Shown here piece by piece: positions 49,513 through 58,890 of a stretch of 64,000 nucleotides of DNA. Numbering within the stretch: the stretch's first letter is position 1; each line of letters begins with the position of its first letter. The DNA comes from CAZDAM01 sp964503595 (GTDB lineage: Bacteria > Muiribacteriota > UBA6191): assembly GCA_964503595.1 (NCBI GenBank), contig CAZDAM010000004.1:9079-73078 (forward strand). Direction: 5' to 3'. The notes under the pieces were generated by a model. It ran no database searches. It worked only from the letters and a program-made list of their open reading frames with translations, and had not been told where the DNA came from. Made by a program: the position numbers and the translations under genes.

Positions 49513-50276
49513 TAAAGAATCCCGGCGAGCAGGAAAATATCATACAGGGCATGTGTCCAGGCCGCGACTCCAAAGCCGCGAACCAGATACAGGATCGAGA
49601 GATATATACCACTCACCGTGCGGAAAATAAAGGAATCCAGATTCAGAAGGTCCCCGTATGGGCCAATGTAATGAAAGGCGGCAAACAGAATACTTGAGCC
49701 TAAAAGAGCGAAGACCTGGGCCTGAGAAGACCAGCCTTTGGCAGGCTTTTTCTGAAAGATCAGAGTAGCGCGTAAAAAGAGTTCAATGGCGATCAGGCGA
49801 AAGAAGAATTCTTCGTGAATCCCGGCTCCCAATGACAGCATCAGGCTGACCCAGAAATCCTGATCCCAGGGGCTCAGGGTCAGGTGCATGGCAGAAGGGA
49901 CTTTGAGCAGAAAGTTGGTGGCGTTCAGAGCCACTGAGCCAAGAACCATGGCATAGAAGATGCTTTCAATGAATAGCAGGGCAAACCAGCCGGGCTCCAC
50001 TTCAATTTTTCGGCGTCTGCGATCGTAGCCAGCCATAACGGCCAGAGCGACCAGGATAAAGATGATCAGAATCGGAAAGCGATCAAGCCCTAAAGTGGAA
50101 GCCATGTTGCGAAGCATGACATCAGCACCGTTTCTTAAGCTTGTGATCTGGAAGGCCTGAAGACTGAGAGCCAGAATTTCATAAAGGACAAACAGCGGGA
50201 TCACAAAAAGGCAGGAGTACACCGGAGATCGGGTATCCCGAAGATAGCGTTCCACACGGGTCAGTTCTGGCTGCAT
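49512..50276 (-). CDS. CPBP-family intramembrane protease (second copy)
   Basis: The 254-residue protein has several hydrophobic segments and the three CPBP motifs: HEEFFFRL (EExxxR), FAAFHYIG (FxxxH) and WTHALYDI (HxxxD). It differs strongly from the copy at 12287-12931 and is not a recent duplicate. The substrate is unknown. The start lies 9 bases after the mutS stop, and the stop overlaps the mgtE start, so it is co-transcribed with both. Sitting between mutS and mgtE gives no strong clue to its role. Confidence 0.85.
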   Translation of the reverse strand: MQPELTRVERYLRDTRSPVYSCLFVIPLFVLYEILALSLQAFQITSLRNGADVMLRNMASTLGLDRFPILIIFILVALAVMAGYDRRRRKIEVEPGWFALLFIESIFYAMVLGSVALNATNFLLKVPSAMHLTLSPWDQDFWVSLMLSLGAGIHEEFFFRLIAIELFLRATLIFQKKPAKGWSSQAQVFALLGSSILFAAFHYIGPYGDLLNLDSFIFRTVSGIYLSILYLVRGFGVAAWTHALYDIFLLAGIL

Positions 50277-50285
50277 ATGGAAAGT

Positions 50286-52922
50286 CTATCGATTCTGGCC
50301 TTCCTTTTTTTCAGTCAGCTTGAGGGATGCGTTCAGATCTTTTAGGGCATAAAGGGCATTCAGGGCTTCAACCGGGCTCATTTTGTCAGGATTGAGTTTT
50401 TCCAACTGGGCTTCAAGCGGGTGTTTTTCAGGTTCTTTGAGGGGTCGAAGACCCTGCTGGCGACCTTTCAGAATCAGTCGGTGGGCATCGGAATCCAGTT
50501 GAATCACCGTCGTACGGCTCCCCTCCAGTTCCTTGAGAATGGTTTCTGCCTGTTTGATGACAGGGTTTGGCAGGCCAGCCAGCCGGGCCACATGGATTCC
50601 GTAGGAACGATCGGCGGTACCGCGCCGGATATGGTGCAGAAACTCGATTTCCCGACCTCTTTCCAGAACTTCAACACAACAGTTTCTGACCTGGGGGTAG
50701 AGCTGACTCATCTGGGTCATTTCATGGTAGTGGGTGGCAAACATGCACAGGGATTTTTTTTCGGTGACGATGTATTCCAGAATAGCCCAGGCCAGAGAGA
50801 GCCCGTCAAAGGTGGCGGTGCCACGCCCGATTTCATCCAGAAGAATCAGAGATTTTTCGGTGGCATGGGCCAGAAGGTAGGCCGTTTCGGACATTTCCAC
50901 CATGAAGGTGGATTTACCGGTACTCAGGTTGTCCGATGCTCCGATCCGGGTGAAGATCCGATCCAGGATTGGGAGCTGGCAGGAGGAGGCCGGTACAAAG
51001 GATCCGGCCTGGGCCAGAGTCGAAAGAATGGCTGCCTGCCTGAGATAAGTGGATTTACCCCCCATATTCGGGCCGGTAATCAGAAGAACCTGATCCTGCT
51101 CCTTGTCTAAAAACAAATCGTTGGGCGTGAATTTTTTCTGGGCATGTTCAACAACGGGATGGCGGCCCTCCAGAACGCGGATGGGGCCGTTTTCTTCAAA
51201 ATGGGGCTGAATCCAGTTGAGATTCGCGGCAACCTCAGCATGAGAGGCCATGACATCAAGCTCGGCAAGTTTGGCCGCCCAGGCCTGCAAAAGGGGCAGA
51301 GACTCCACGATTTCAGTTCTGATCTTCTGGAAGATTTCATACTGAAGGGAATGGCTTTTCTGGGATGCGCTTAAAATCAGGGTTTCCTTGGATTTGAGTT
51401 CTTCGGTGGTAAAGCGCTCGGCTGTGGTCAGGGTCTGTTTGCGGATGAAGTGTTCGGGGGCATCCTTGGCCTGGGCCTTGGGAAGCTCCAGATAGTAACC
51501 AAAAACCTTGTTGTATTTCAGTTTCAGGCCTTTTAAGCCACTTTGGGCTTTTTCTCTTTCCTCAAGTTCCCTTAAAACCTGATCCGCGTCTTCTTCCAAA
51601 GCCAGAATTTCATCCAGTCTGGAATCAAAGCCTTTCTGAATCAGTTTTCCCTCGGTAATACGGGGAGGGGGATCCTCGGAAATTGCCGATTCAATCAGGT
51701 GGATGATGTCCTGGGGTTCGGGAAGATCTTCAAGATTTTTGAGTTCAAGCCTGGACAGGATCGATTTCAGAGGAGAAATGACGGCAAGAGAGGATCCAAT
51801 CGCATTCAGATCCCGCCCGTTTCCCTGCTGGTTCAGAAGGCGGTTTAAGAGGCGGTAAAGATCGTAGACTTCCTGAAGAAGGCCCCGGACTTCCTGACGG
51901 CCCTGGGGGTTTTCCCTGAGGGTTCGAACCATCTGCTGCCGCTCTGAGATCTGGGCGATATCCGTCAGGGGATGCATCAGATGGGCTTTCAGCAGGCGGC
52001 TCCCGGCGGCGGAACAGGTTTTGTCGAGTACATCGGTAAGGGCCAGACTGTCGGGATGAAGGCCCTCGATCAGTTCGAGGTTTCTTAAGGACTGGGCATC
52101 AATTTTCAGGCTCTGGGATGGTTCGTAAAGTTTGAGACTGGAGATGGCTGTCGAAAGGCTGCAATCACTGAGGTATCCCAGAAGTCCTTCCAGAACGAAG
52201 CGAGCCGGGCTTTTGGGAGAAATTCCCGAAGCAGAAAGAACAGGTCTGGGCAGACAGGAAGGGTTGTCAAACAGAGGGGTTTTACGGGCAATCGGTTTTT
52301 CCAGTCTTTGCAGAAAAAGGCCGGTTTCAATCAGGATCCGCAGAATCGAGGTCTGAAATTCCTCCAGATCCATGAGTTTTCCCGGTATCAGAAGTTCACT
52401 GGGCCGGATTCTCAAGATTTCATCCAGGAGCTCGGCTCTGCCTGAGAGGTTTTCCTTGAAAAAGCCCACCCGGGTTTCCCCTGTGGTGACATCACAGGTT
52501 GCCAGCCAGTATTCCCGTCCTTCCAGGACCAGGCAGCCGAGGTAGTTGTTGGAGCGGGGTTTGAGGGCTCCTTCGAGAGTGACGGTTCCTGGAGTAATCA
52601 CCTGAGTGACGGCTCTTTTGACAATGCCCTTGGCCTGCTTTGGATCTTCCACCTGTTCGCAGATTGCGATCTTGTAGCCCTTCTGAATCAGGCGGGCGGC
52701 ATAGTCCTCATAGGCATGATAGGGCACCCCGGCCATAGGAATCGGTTCTTCGGACAGCTTGTTTCGGGCAGTTAAAACCACCTGAAGTTCACGGGCAGCA
52801 ATACGGGCATCTTCGTGAAACATCTCGTAAAAATCACCGCAGCGCAAAAACAGGATTGCATCGGGGTGCTGGGCCTTGAATTCAAAAAACTGCTGCATCA
52901 GGGGAGTGTCGGCACCGGCCAT
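50286..52922 (-). CDS. mutS: DNA mismatch repair protein MutS
   Basis: The 878-residue protein is full length. The N-terminal mismatch-binding motif is GDFYEMF near 27-33 (the Phe that stacks on the mispair and the Glu that contacts it). The ATPase has Walker A GPNMGGKSTYLRQ near 617, then DNLSTGKSTFMVEMSET and DEIGRGTATFDG, with the helical end that dimerises. MutS finds mismatches after replication and recruits MutL, which is not in the window. AAAAGGAGAC lies seven bases before the ATG. It follows the giant TPR gene by 31 bases and precedes a CPBP gene. Confidence 0.97.
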   Translation of the reverse strand: MAGADTPLMQQFFEFKAQHPDAILFLRCGDFYEMFHEDARIAARELQVVLTARNKLSEEPIPMAGVPYHAYEDYAARLIQKGYKIAICEQVEDPKQAKGIVKRAVTQVITPGTVTLEGALKPRSNNYLGCLVLEGREYWLATCDVTTGETRVGFFKENLSGRAELLDEILRIRPSELLIPGKLMDLEEFQTSILRILIETGLFLQRLEKPIARKTPLFDNPSCLPRPVLSASGISPKSPARFVLEGLLGYLSDCSLSTAISSLKLYEPSQSLKIDAQSLRNLELIEGLHPDSLALTDVLDKTCSAAGSRLLKAHLMHPLTDIAQISERQQMVRTLRENPQGRQEVRGLLQEVYDLYRLLNRLLNQQGNGRDLNAIGSSLAVISPLKSILSRLELKNLEDLPEPQDIIHLIESAISEDPPPRITEGKLIQKGFDSRLDEILALEEDADQVLRELEEREKAQSGLKGLKLKYNKVFGYYLELPKAQAKDAPEHFIRKQTLTTAERFTTEELKSKETLILSASQKSHSLQYEIFQKIRTEIVESLPLLQAWAAKLAELDVMASHAEVAANLNWIQPHFEENGPIRVLEGRHPVVEHAQKKFTPNDLFLDKEQDQVLLITGPNMGGKSTYLRQAAILSTLAQAGSFVPASSCQLPILDRIFTRIGASDNLSTGKSTFMVEMSETAYLLAHATEKSLILLDEIGRGTATFDGLSLAWAILEYIVTEKKSLCMFATHYHEMTQMSQLYPQVRNCCVEVLERGREIEFLHHIRRGTADRSYGIHVARLAGLPNPVIKQAETILKELEGSRTTVIQLDSDAHRLILKGRQQGLRPLKEPEKHPLEAQLEKLNPDKMSPVEALNALYALKDLNASLKLTEKKEGQNR

Positions 52923-52953
52923 GAACAGTCTCCTTTTAGCTGTGCTTTACAGC

Positions 52954-55900
52954 CTAACGATTGCGTATCTTGTCGATCTGGCGGCGGGCCTGGGTGGCCA
53001 GATCCGAGTTGGGCCAGCGATCGATCAGATCCAGATAGGTATTGATAGCTTCCTGTTCCCGGTTGAGCTCAACCTCATAGAGGCGGGCAATCTGAAACTG
53101 GGACTGGGCAGCAATCTGGGAGTCAAAGTAGCGATCGATGATCTCCTGGTAGGTGGCAATGGCGGAATTGTAATCCGAAAGACGTTCGGATTCGAGCTGG
53201 GCACGGGCAAAGAGAGCCTTTTGCTCGTAGTCTGTCTGTGGGTAGGCGTTGGCAATATCGGTGTAGACATCCAGGGCCGAGCTATATTCCATTCTGGGAC
53301 CAGCCAGAAGCCGGGCCAGCTCAAACTGGACGGCTACCAGACGGCGACTTGCAGGATAATCCTGAATGAAGGTCTGATAGGATTTGAAGGCTTCGTCCGG
53401 TTTCCTGAGTTCATTCATGTAGATTTCAGCAATTCTTAAAAGAATCTCTGCGCCAACTTCCGGATCGGAAGTGTAGGATCGAAAGGACTGATAATGCCTG
53501 AGGGCCTCTTCGTATTGCTTGAGTTTGAGATCGAGGATCCGGCTGAGTTCGTAATGAACTCCGACTTCCAGCTGAAAATTGCGGGTCTGTTTCAGAAGTT
53601 TTTTGTAGGCACGAGCAGCCCCTTCCCAGTCTCCCCGGCTGTAGAAATCATCCTTGATGGTTTTGATTTCCTCAAAATGGCTGAAACCCAGATTTCTTAA
53701 GGTGACCTTTTTCTGGGAGGCCTGCGCCTTACGGTAGGCCGAAAGTCTTTCGCGGACAGGTTTGAGATCTTCCTGGGGCAGAAGAAGCTCTGAAGCCTGG
53801 CGGGCAAGGGCAATTGCCGAAGACCAGTTCTGCATTTCTTCCCCCAAAATATTCAAGGCCATCAGAGCTGCATTCAGTCTTGTCTTACTGTCGTTTTCCT
53901 CATCAAAAATATGGCGCCATTCGGCCAGAGCTTCCTTGAGTCGAGCGTTTTTCTGGTGAAAGCGGGCCAGTTCCTCACGGACCTGAAGGAGAGTTTTGGG
54001 GTCGTTTTCCAGACGCAGAAACAGGCGGTATTTGCTGTGAGCCTCATCAGCATAGTCGGGATTTACGGCCAGAGCTCGGGCAGACTCCAGGACCAGATGT
54101 CGATCTTCGGGGCCCAGTTTTTTGAGATGCTCTTGCATCTTCTGCATCAAAAGACTTTTTCTCAAAGCTGTTTCTCTGGGCTCAAGCTCCGTGGTTCGTG
54201 CTGAGAGGGAACTGACATCCTGAAGCCTCTTCAGCCAGCTGAGGGCTTCCCCCCCATTCCCGCTCTGTTCGGCCAGATCCGCTAAATGCAGGGCCGAGAG
54301 GCGTCCCCATGGAGAGTCCGGCATGGCTTCGTAGGAATTCTGAAAATGTCTTTTGGCAAGATATGGATTCAGATCGTAGGTGTAGGCATGAAATCCGGCC
54401 ATACTCTCAAGCCGGGCCAGAATAGTGGCGTTGGGCTGATTGGCAATGCCCGATTTTAGGTAATCCATAGCAAGGGAGGGTTGATTACGTCCCATGGCGG
54501 TATTGTAGAAATCAGCCTTCAGAAGAGCCAGGGCATTGCGCTCATCCTGATTCAGGCGGTTATTCTCCAGGGGTTGAATCACCCGTTCGGCTTCTTTTAA
54601 GTCCATGAAGCTGTAGAGATGAATGCGAGCAATTGCAATCCGATCCCCGGCATTTGCCTGGGCAAGTGAAGGCAGTTTTGCCAGCTCGCGGGAGGCTTCG
54701 ATCTGTCTTAGGGTTGATGCTGTGAAACCGCTGTATTCGGCAGAGAGGTTGTTCAGTTCGGCTTCGGCAGCATCCGGATCCCGGCGATGAATGTGAATAC
54801 GGGCCCTTTCCATGAAGATCATGTCCCGATCTGCCTGATTCAAAGCCAGTTCCTCAGCATCTGCCAGCATGTCCAGAGCTTCGGTGGGACGCTTGAGATC
54901 TTCCAGCAGAATGTCGGCCGCCCGGACCCGGCTGGCCAGAATGTTTTCTTTCTGGAGCAGGTAGACTTTGTCCAGAAGAACGAGATCCTGTTGCCTGGCC
55001 TCAAGCTCCTTGCGGGTTTTTGGATCCCGGAAGGTTTCGCGGATCTGATTCAGAAGATCCATGGCTTTGGGAACATCCTTCAGATCCATCAGATAGGTTT
55101 CTGCGATTTGAAAGAGAATCCTGATATTGCGGGGATTCTGAGGATCATCCCAGTTCAGGTCCTTGCGAAGCGAGGCCACCACGGCTTCGGCGTTGATGGA
55201 ACGGATCCATTGCTGATGCTGCTTCTGATGGCGGGGAGGCAGATTGCGGGAATCAATTTTGAAAAGCCAGTTGCGAAAATCCTGAATCTTTCTTTGCCGG
55301 TGGTTTTCAAGATGGCTGTGAGCAAGTTCCAGAGCCTTGTATTTCAAAACATCGGGAACCCGGCTGAGGTTGAGGATCTTATGAATCCTCTGGGATGCCA
55401 TATTCCAGTTGTCCTGTTTGAGCCAGACATCAATCTGTTTCAAATCTCTTAAGCTATCAGCATCGGCTCCACCCAAGGCCTTCAAAGCCATGATCTGCTG
55501 TTCTTCCGGCAGGGCTTTCCAGAGAAAATCCAGAATTTCCAGTCCCCTCTCTCCTTCCAGGTTGAGTTTTTTGGATTCGAGGGCATCGGCAAGAAGTTCC
55601 CGCAGGAAACGGGTCTGGGACATGTTTTCCGGATCGGAACCAAGTCCCTTAGCAATATTACAAAGAGCAGAGAGGCCCAGCTCAAGCGAGCCTCCCAGAC
55701 GCATCAGGCGCAGAATGGTTGTTTCGTGGGCAGCGGTGGCCCGTTTTTCCAGGATTCTAAGAGCCAGATCGGCGATCGCAATCGAATAGGAGGATTCCGG
55801 ATTGGCCTGGACAAACTGAGCCAGGCGCTCAGCAAGGGTTGCGGTACCATGCTCGCTTAAGAGTTTGCTGGATTCCAGCATCTCGGCAAAATCAGTATCT

Positions 55901-58209
55901 TCAAATCCTTCCGGAGAAGGAATCAGCAGGGCCCGGGCAATCAGGGGCCCACAGGCATCAATTCTAAGTTTGCAGTAGCTTTCGGCTGCCTGAAGAACAG
56001 CGGACATTTTGGGTCGCTCTTCAGAATCCTTGGGCATGAGCTTCAGTTTCAGGTTCTGGACCAGATAGGCCCCGGCTTCATCCGGGCGGACCAGCTGGGC
56101 GAGGGCTTCTCCCAGCTGGATGGCTTCAGCCGTTTTTTCCAGGCTCAAAGCAAACTGAAGTTTGAGTTTGAGCGTTTCCACGGAAGAAGGGCTGTCCGGA
56201 AGGGCGTTTAAGAGCTCATGAGCCAGATTTTTGTCCTCCATGGCGTGAACTGCCAAAGCTGCCTGGCGGGCGGATTCTTCATTTCCGGAAGTGCTGATTT
56301 TCAGTTTTTTCAGTAATCTTCGGGCGAGTTTGATGACATCATCACTCAGCCAAGCATCCAGTTCCTTGCGACGGCTTTCGACAAGATCGGGATAGCCGCT
56401 TAAGAGAGTGGAGGCACTTTGAAACCAAAGTTTGGCGGCCTCTGATTGTACGGCAGGATCCGGGTTTTCCTGCATGAGTTCCCGAAGCTGGTTCATCTGC
56501 CCTCTGGAATAGGGCTGGGGTCCCAGTTCCATTTTCAGAAGAGCCATGCGGGCTTTTTCGGCATAGACGCTCTTTCTGGATTCAATGCTCTCAAAAATGG
56601 CCCTTGCTTCAGTGCTTCGTCCCAGAAGATGCAGGACACGGCCCTGCTCATAGCGCCAGCGCTCGGGTTCCGGGCTGAGATTCTGCTGGAGGCGGGCTTC
56701 AAACAGATCCTGGCGGAAGAGATTCTGATCGAGCATTTTCTGGGCTCTTGCCAGATCATGACGAGCCAGTTCTTCCAGAAAAAAGCGGGCTTTGGGGTAC
56801 TGATGAGCTTCTTCGGCCAGAATGGCCAGAGTAATCAGGATTTCCTTGCGGGAGGCCGCATCGGGGTTCATGCGCTGCAGGGCTTTCCAGTATTTATCGA
56901 TCAGGGCTTGGGACAGGGAACCCCGCTTGAGTTCGGCCTGGATTGCCGCTTCGGCAAAACCTTCGTCCAGTCCGGCCAGGCGGGTGATGGCCTTCTGCCT
57001 CATTTCTGGCTGCATGAGCCGAATGAGTCGCCATTCGATTTCATCCTTGTATTCCTGAGGGAGGAGGCCCCGGCGGGCTTCTTTCAACCATTGGCGAGCC
57101 TGATCCTCATCTTTGAGATCATCCATGAAAAGGCGACCCAGTTCATATTCGGCACGGGCCTTCAGAATGCCGGGCCTTAAATCCTGAATCAGGAGTTCAA
57201 AATGCTCACGCGCAAACCAGATTGCGCCATAACTTTTCAGGCTCAGAGCCAGCTGAAATCGCTGTTCATGCGACTTGGTAGGTTGAATGAGCTGGTCGAG
57301 AAGCTTTTTATGCCGGGGCAGAACCTGGCGGATTTTCGTGGAGGAATTCTTATCCAGCTCACTCAGGGTTAAAAGAGCAGACTGAAAGTCTCCGACAACC
57401 CAGGCCTGAAGATGAAACAAAAGAAGTTTGCAAAGCTGTCCGGTTTCTGTTTCCTGCCAGTCCTCAGGAATATTCCGGGCAATCAGGTCCGGTTGATCCG
57501 GATGGTTTTTGGCGGCCATGAGTATCAGGGCAAAAGAGGCCAGATGCCGATGGAAAAGATGATTGGTCTTAAGGATTTCCCTGAGGCTTTCCTGTCCGCT
57601 CATGTCGCCAAGACTCAGGGTCCGGGTGAGCCCGTCCAGAAGCAGGGCCCTGGTGGAAAGATCCACGTCATGGTGCTCAAACCACTTTTTCAGTTCGGCA
57701 TGAATAGGATTATAGAGCTCGAAGGTATAGCCACCGGTATAGCCGATGAAATAACGGAAAAAGTCCAGGTCCACACTGAAGGGCTCGAAATCCAGAATTT
57801 GCCTCAAGGAATGGGCAAAAGAAGCGATACCGGTCATGCCCTGCAATTTCAGTTCCACAGCTAAAAAGCGGGCTTCTTTCGTGCGGGAGTGATCGGGCCA
57901 GTTTTCCTGAAGATGCTTCAGTGCTTCTTCGGCAAGAGTGGCTTGACCGGATAAAAGAAGTGCCTTGCCCAGAAGAAATGTAGATTCGATTTCCAGCTCT
58001 TCGGAAGGAGAGCTTAAGAGCACACTACGAATTTCTGCTATAGCAGCATCAAATTTTTCCTGCCGGATTCTAAGCTCGGCCAGAGAGAGCCTGGCATCCA
58101 CGACAGGGTTGGTGGAGCCTGAATTTTGGGGCATTACGGGCAGGGCCAGAGACGGTGTTTTAAGGGACACCGTGAGACTTATCAGTAGAGTTGCTGTTCG
58201 CAATTTCAT
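52954..58209 (-). CDS. Giant exported TPR protein
   Basis: The 1751-residue protein has a signal peptide (MKLRTATLLISLTVSLKTPSLA) and then almost continuous helical repeats of TPR type to the end. The most regular repeats are at the C-terminus, for example YEEALRHYQSFRSYTSDPE, PDEAFKSYQTFIQDYPAS and EQEAINTYLDLIDRWPNS. These resemble the repeats of YbgF/CpoB and related periplasmic scaffolds. No enzymatic domain is seen. It should act in the periplasm as a large docking surface. It is the first long gene of the mutS operon. A nine-codon frame ends one base before the start and may control translation. No strong ribosome binding site is visible. Confidence 0.85.
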   Translation of the reverse strand: MKLRTATLLISLTVSLKTPSLALPVMPQNSGSTNPVVDARLSLAELRIRQEKFDAAIAEIRSVLLSSPSEELEIESTFLLGKALLLSGQATLAEEALKHLQENWPDHSRTKEARFLAVELKLQGMTGIASFAHSLRQILDFEPFSVDLDFFRYFIGYTGGYTFELYNPIHAELKKWFEHHDVDLSTRALLLDGLTRTLSLGDMSGQESLREILKTNHLFHRHLASFALILMAAKNHPDQPDLIARNIPEDWQETETGQLCKLLLFHLQAWVVGDFQSALLTLSELDKNSSTKIRQVLPRHKKLLDQLIQPTKSHEQRFQLALSLKSYGAIWFAREHFELLIQDLRPGILKARAEYELGRLFMDDLKDEDQARQWLKEARRGLLPQEYKDEIEWRLIRLMQPEMRQKAITRLAGLDEGFAEAAIQAELKRGSLSQALIDKYWKALQRMNPDAASRKEILITLAILAEEAHQYPKARFFLEELARHDLARAQKMLDQNLFRQDLFEARLQQNLSPEPERWRYEQGRVLHLLGRSTEARAIFESIESRKSVYAEKARMALLKMELGPQPYSRGQMNQLRELMQENPDPAVQSEAAKLWFQSASTLLSGYPDLVESRRKELDAWLSDDVIKLARRLLKKLKISTSGNEESARQAALAVHAMEDKNLAHELLNALPDSPSSVETLKLKLQFALSLEKTAEAIQLGEALAQLVRPDEAGAYLVQNLKLKLMPKDSEERPKMSAVLQAAESYCKLRIDACGPLIARALLIPSPEGFEDTDFAEMLESSKLLSEHGTATLAERLAQFVQANPESSYSIAIADLALRILEKRATAAHETTILRLMRLGGSLELGLSALCNIAKGLGSDPENMSQTRFLRELLADALESKKLNLEGERGLEILDFLWKALPEEQQIMALKALGGADADSLRDLKQIDVWLKQDNWNMASQRIHKILNLSRVPDVLKYKALELAHSHLENHRQRKIQDFRNWLFKIDSRNLPPRHQKQHQQWIRSINAEAVVASLRKDLNWDDPQNPRNIRILFQIAETYLMDLKDVPKAMDLLNQIRETFRDPKTRKELEARQQDLVLLDKVYLLQKENILASRVRAADILLEDLKRPTEALDMLADAEELALNQADRDMIFMERARIHIHRRDPDAAEAELNNLSAEYSGFTASTLRQIEASRELAKLPSLAQANAGDRIAIARIHLYSFMDLKEAERVIQPLENNRLNQDERNALALLKADFYNTAMGRNQPSLAMDYLKSGIANQPNATILARLESMAGFHAYTYDLNPYLAKRHFQNSYEAMPDSPWGRLSALHLADLAEQSGNGGEALSWLKRLQDVSSLSARTTELEPRETALRKSLLMQKMQEHLKKLGPEDRHLVLESARALAVNPDYADEAHSKYRLFLRLENDPKTLLQVREELARFHQKNARLKEALAEWRHIFDEENDSKTRLNAALMALNILGEEMQNWSSAIALARQASELLLPQEDLKPVRERLSAYRKAQASQKKVTLRNLGFSHFEEIKTIKDDFYSRGDWEGAARAYKKLLKQTRNFQLEVGVHYELSRILDLKLKQYEEALRHYQSFRSYTSDPEVGAEILLRIAEIYMNELRKPDEAFKSYQTFIQDYPASRRLVAVQFELARLLAGPRMEYSSALDVYTDIANAYPQTDYEQKALFARAQLESERLSDYNSAIATYQEIIDRYFDSQIAAQSQFQIARLYEVELNREQEAINTYLDLIDRWPNSDLATQARRQIDKIRNR

Positions 58210-58210
58210 C

Positions 58211-58237
58211 TTATCGCCGCTTGGTTGCTCTTTGCAT
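58211..58237 (-). CDS. Possible 8-residue upstream peptide of the giant TPR gene
   Basis: ATG (58237-58235) to TAA (58213-58211) encodes MQRATKRR, and the TAA is one base before the main ATG at 58209. GATACT (58251-58246) lies eight bases before the small ATG, so the peptide could be made from a leaderless message; a second -10-like TATAAT on this strand at 58284-58279 would give a longer leader. Translation of the small frame could carry ribosomes to the big gene, which lacks its own clear ribosome binding site. Eight codons are too few to prove coding. Confidence 0.3.
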   Translation of the reverse strand: MQRATKRR

Positions 58238-58277
58238 GGTGCTACAGTATCATCCGCACGCTTTGGGGTAGGGGCGC

Positions 58278-58284
58278 TATTATA
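58278..58284. promoter_or_regulatory. Overlapping divergent -10-like boxes between nusB and the giant TPR gene
   Basis: TATTAT on the plus strand (58278-58283) and TATAAT on the minus strand (58284-58279) share the same bases. Both lack clear -35 boxes. If real, polymerase would use one direction at a time. Confidence 0.35.
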
Positions 58285-58323
58285 ACGAAAGGCGCTTCAG
58301 TATGACACAGGTTCGGTTCAGCA

Positions 58324-58833
58324 ATGGGAAAACGCAGTAAAGGCCGTGAATATGCCATGCTTTCTCTTTTTGCCGGTTTTTCGGCAGAGACAGAAGCAGA
58401 AGAGACTCTCGAATTCTTGCGTAAGCAGCGCAGACCTTCCGCGGAAGTCCAGGAGTTTGCTCTTCAGCTGGTAAGGGGAGTTGAAGAAAACCTTGCCCAG
58501 ATTGATGAGGTCATTGAAAGCAATCTTTCCCGCTGGAGTTTAAATCGGGTTGGCCTTCCGGAAAAAACTGTTTTGAGGATTGCTGTCTATGAGCTTCTTT
58601 ACTCCGAGGTTTTGCCTGTACCAGTGATTGTAGCAGAAGCTCTCCGGCTTGTTGGTGATTATGCCGGAGAAGAAAGTTTGAGTTTTGTGAATGGAGTGCT
58701 GGCTTCATCGGCCTCCCAGATCCGGGGTGAAGACGGCCAGGATCTGGAGCCTCAGATTGAATTTCATTTTGAAGATGATGAGGACGAAGAGGAAGAACTG
58801 GATTTCGAGACGGAAGAGTCCGAAGACGAGTAG
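58324..58833 (+). CDS. nusB: Transcription antitermination factor NusB with acidic tail
   Basis: The 169-residue protein has the helical NusB fold: KGREYAMLSLFA at the start, LNRVGLPEKTVLRIAVYELLY in the middle, and VPVIVAEALRLVGDYAGEESLSFVNGVLA. NusB binds boxA RNA with S10 (NusE) and supports rRNA transcription. It is longer than usual (about 140). The last 30 or so residues are strongly acidic (FEDDEDEEEELDFETEESED), probably unstructured, and not part of the known fold. The gene ends 10 bases before a strong two-way terminator. It is transcribed alone, from a promoter at about 58278. Confidence 0.93.
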   Translation: MGKRSKGREYAMLSLFAGFSAETEAEETLEFLRKQRRPSAEVQEFALQLVRGVEENLAQIDEVIESNLSRWSLNRVGLPEKTVLRIAVYELLYSEVLPVPVIVAEALRLVGDYAGEESLSFVNGVLASSASQIRGEDGQDLEPQIEFHFEDDEDEEEELDFETEESEDE

Positions 58834-58843
58834 GACAGAAAAG

Positions 58844-58886
58844 GAAAAACCCCCGGAATGGATTCAAGCCATTCCGGGGGTTTTTT
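58844..58886. terminator. Bidirectional intrinsic terminator
   Basis: A 12-base-pair GC-rich stem (58850-58861 with 58869-58880) and a 7-base loop are flanked by A-runs on the left and a T-run on the right. It serves nusB (ending 58833) on the plus strand and the carboxypeptidase (ending 58891) on the minus strand. It is the clearest terminator in the window. Confidence 0.95.
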
Positions 58887-58890
58887 GCAT

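Noticed and set aside
58302..58340. Short frame (MTQVRFSNGKTQ) overlapping the nusB start
   Set aside because: It has no ribosome binding site and is out of frame with nusB; nothing supports its use.
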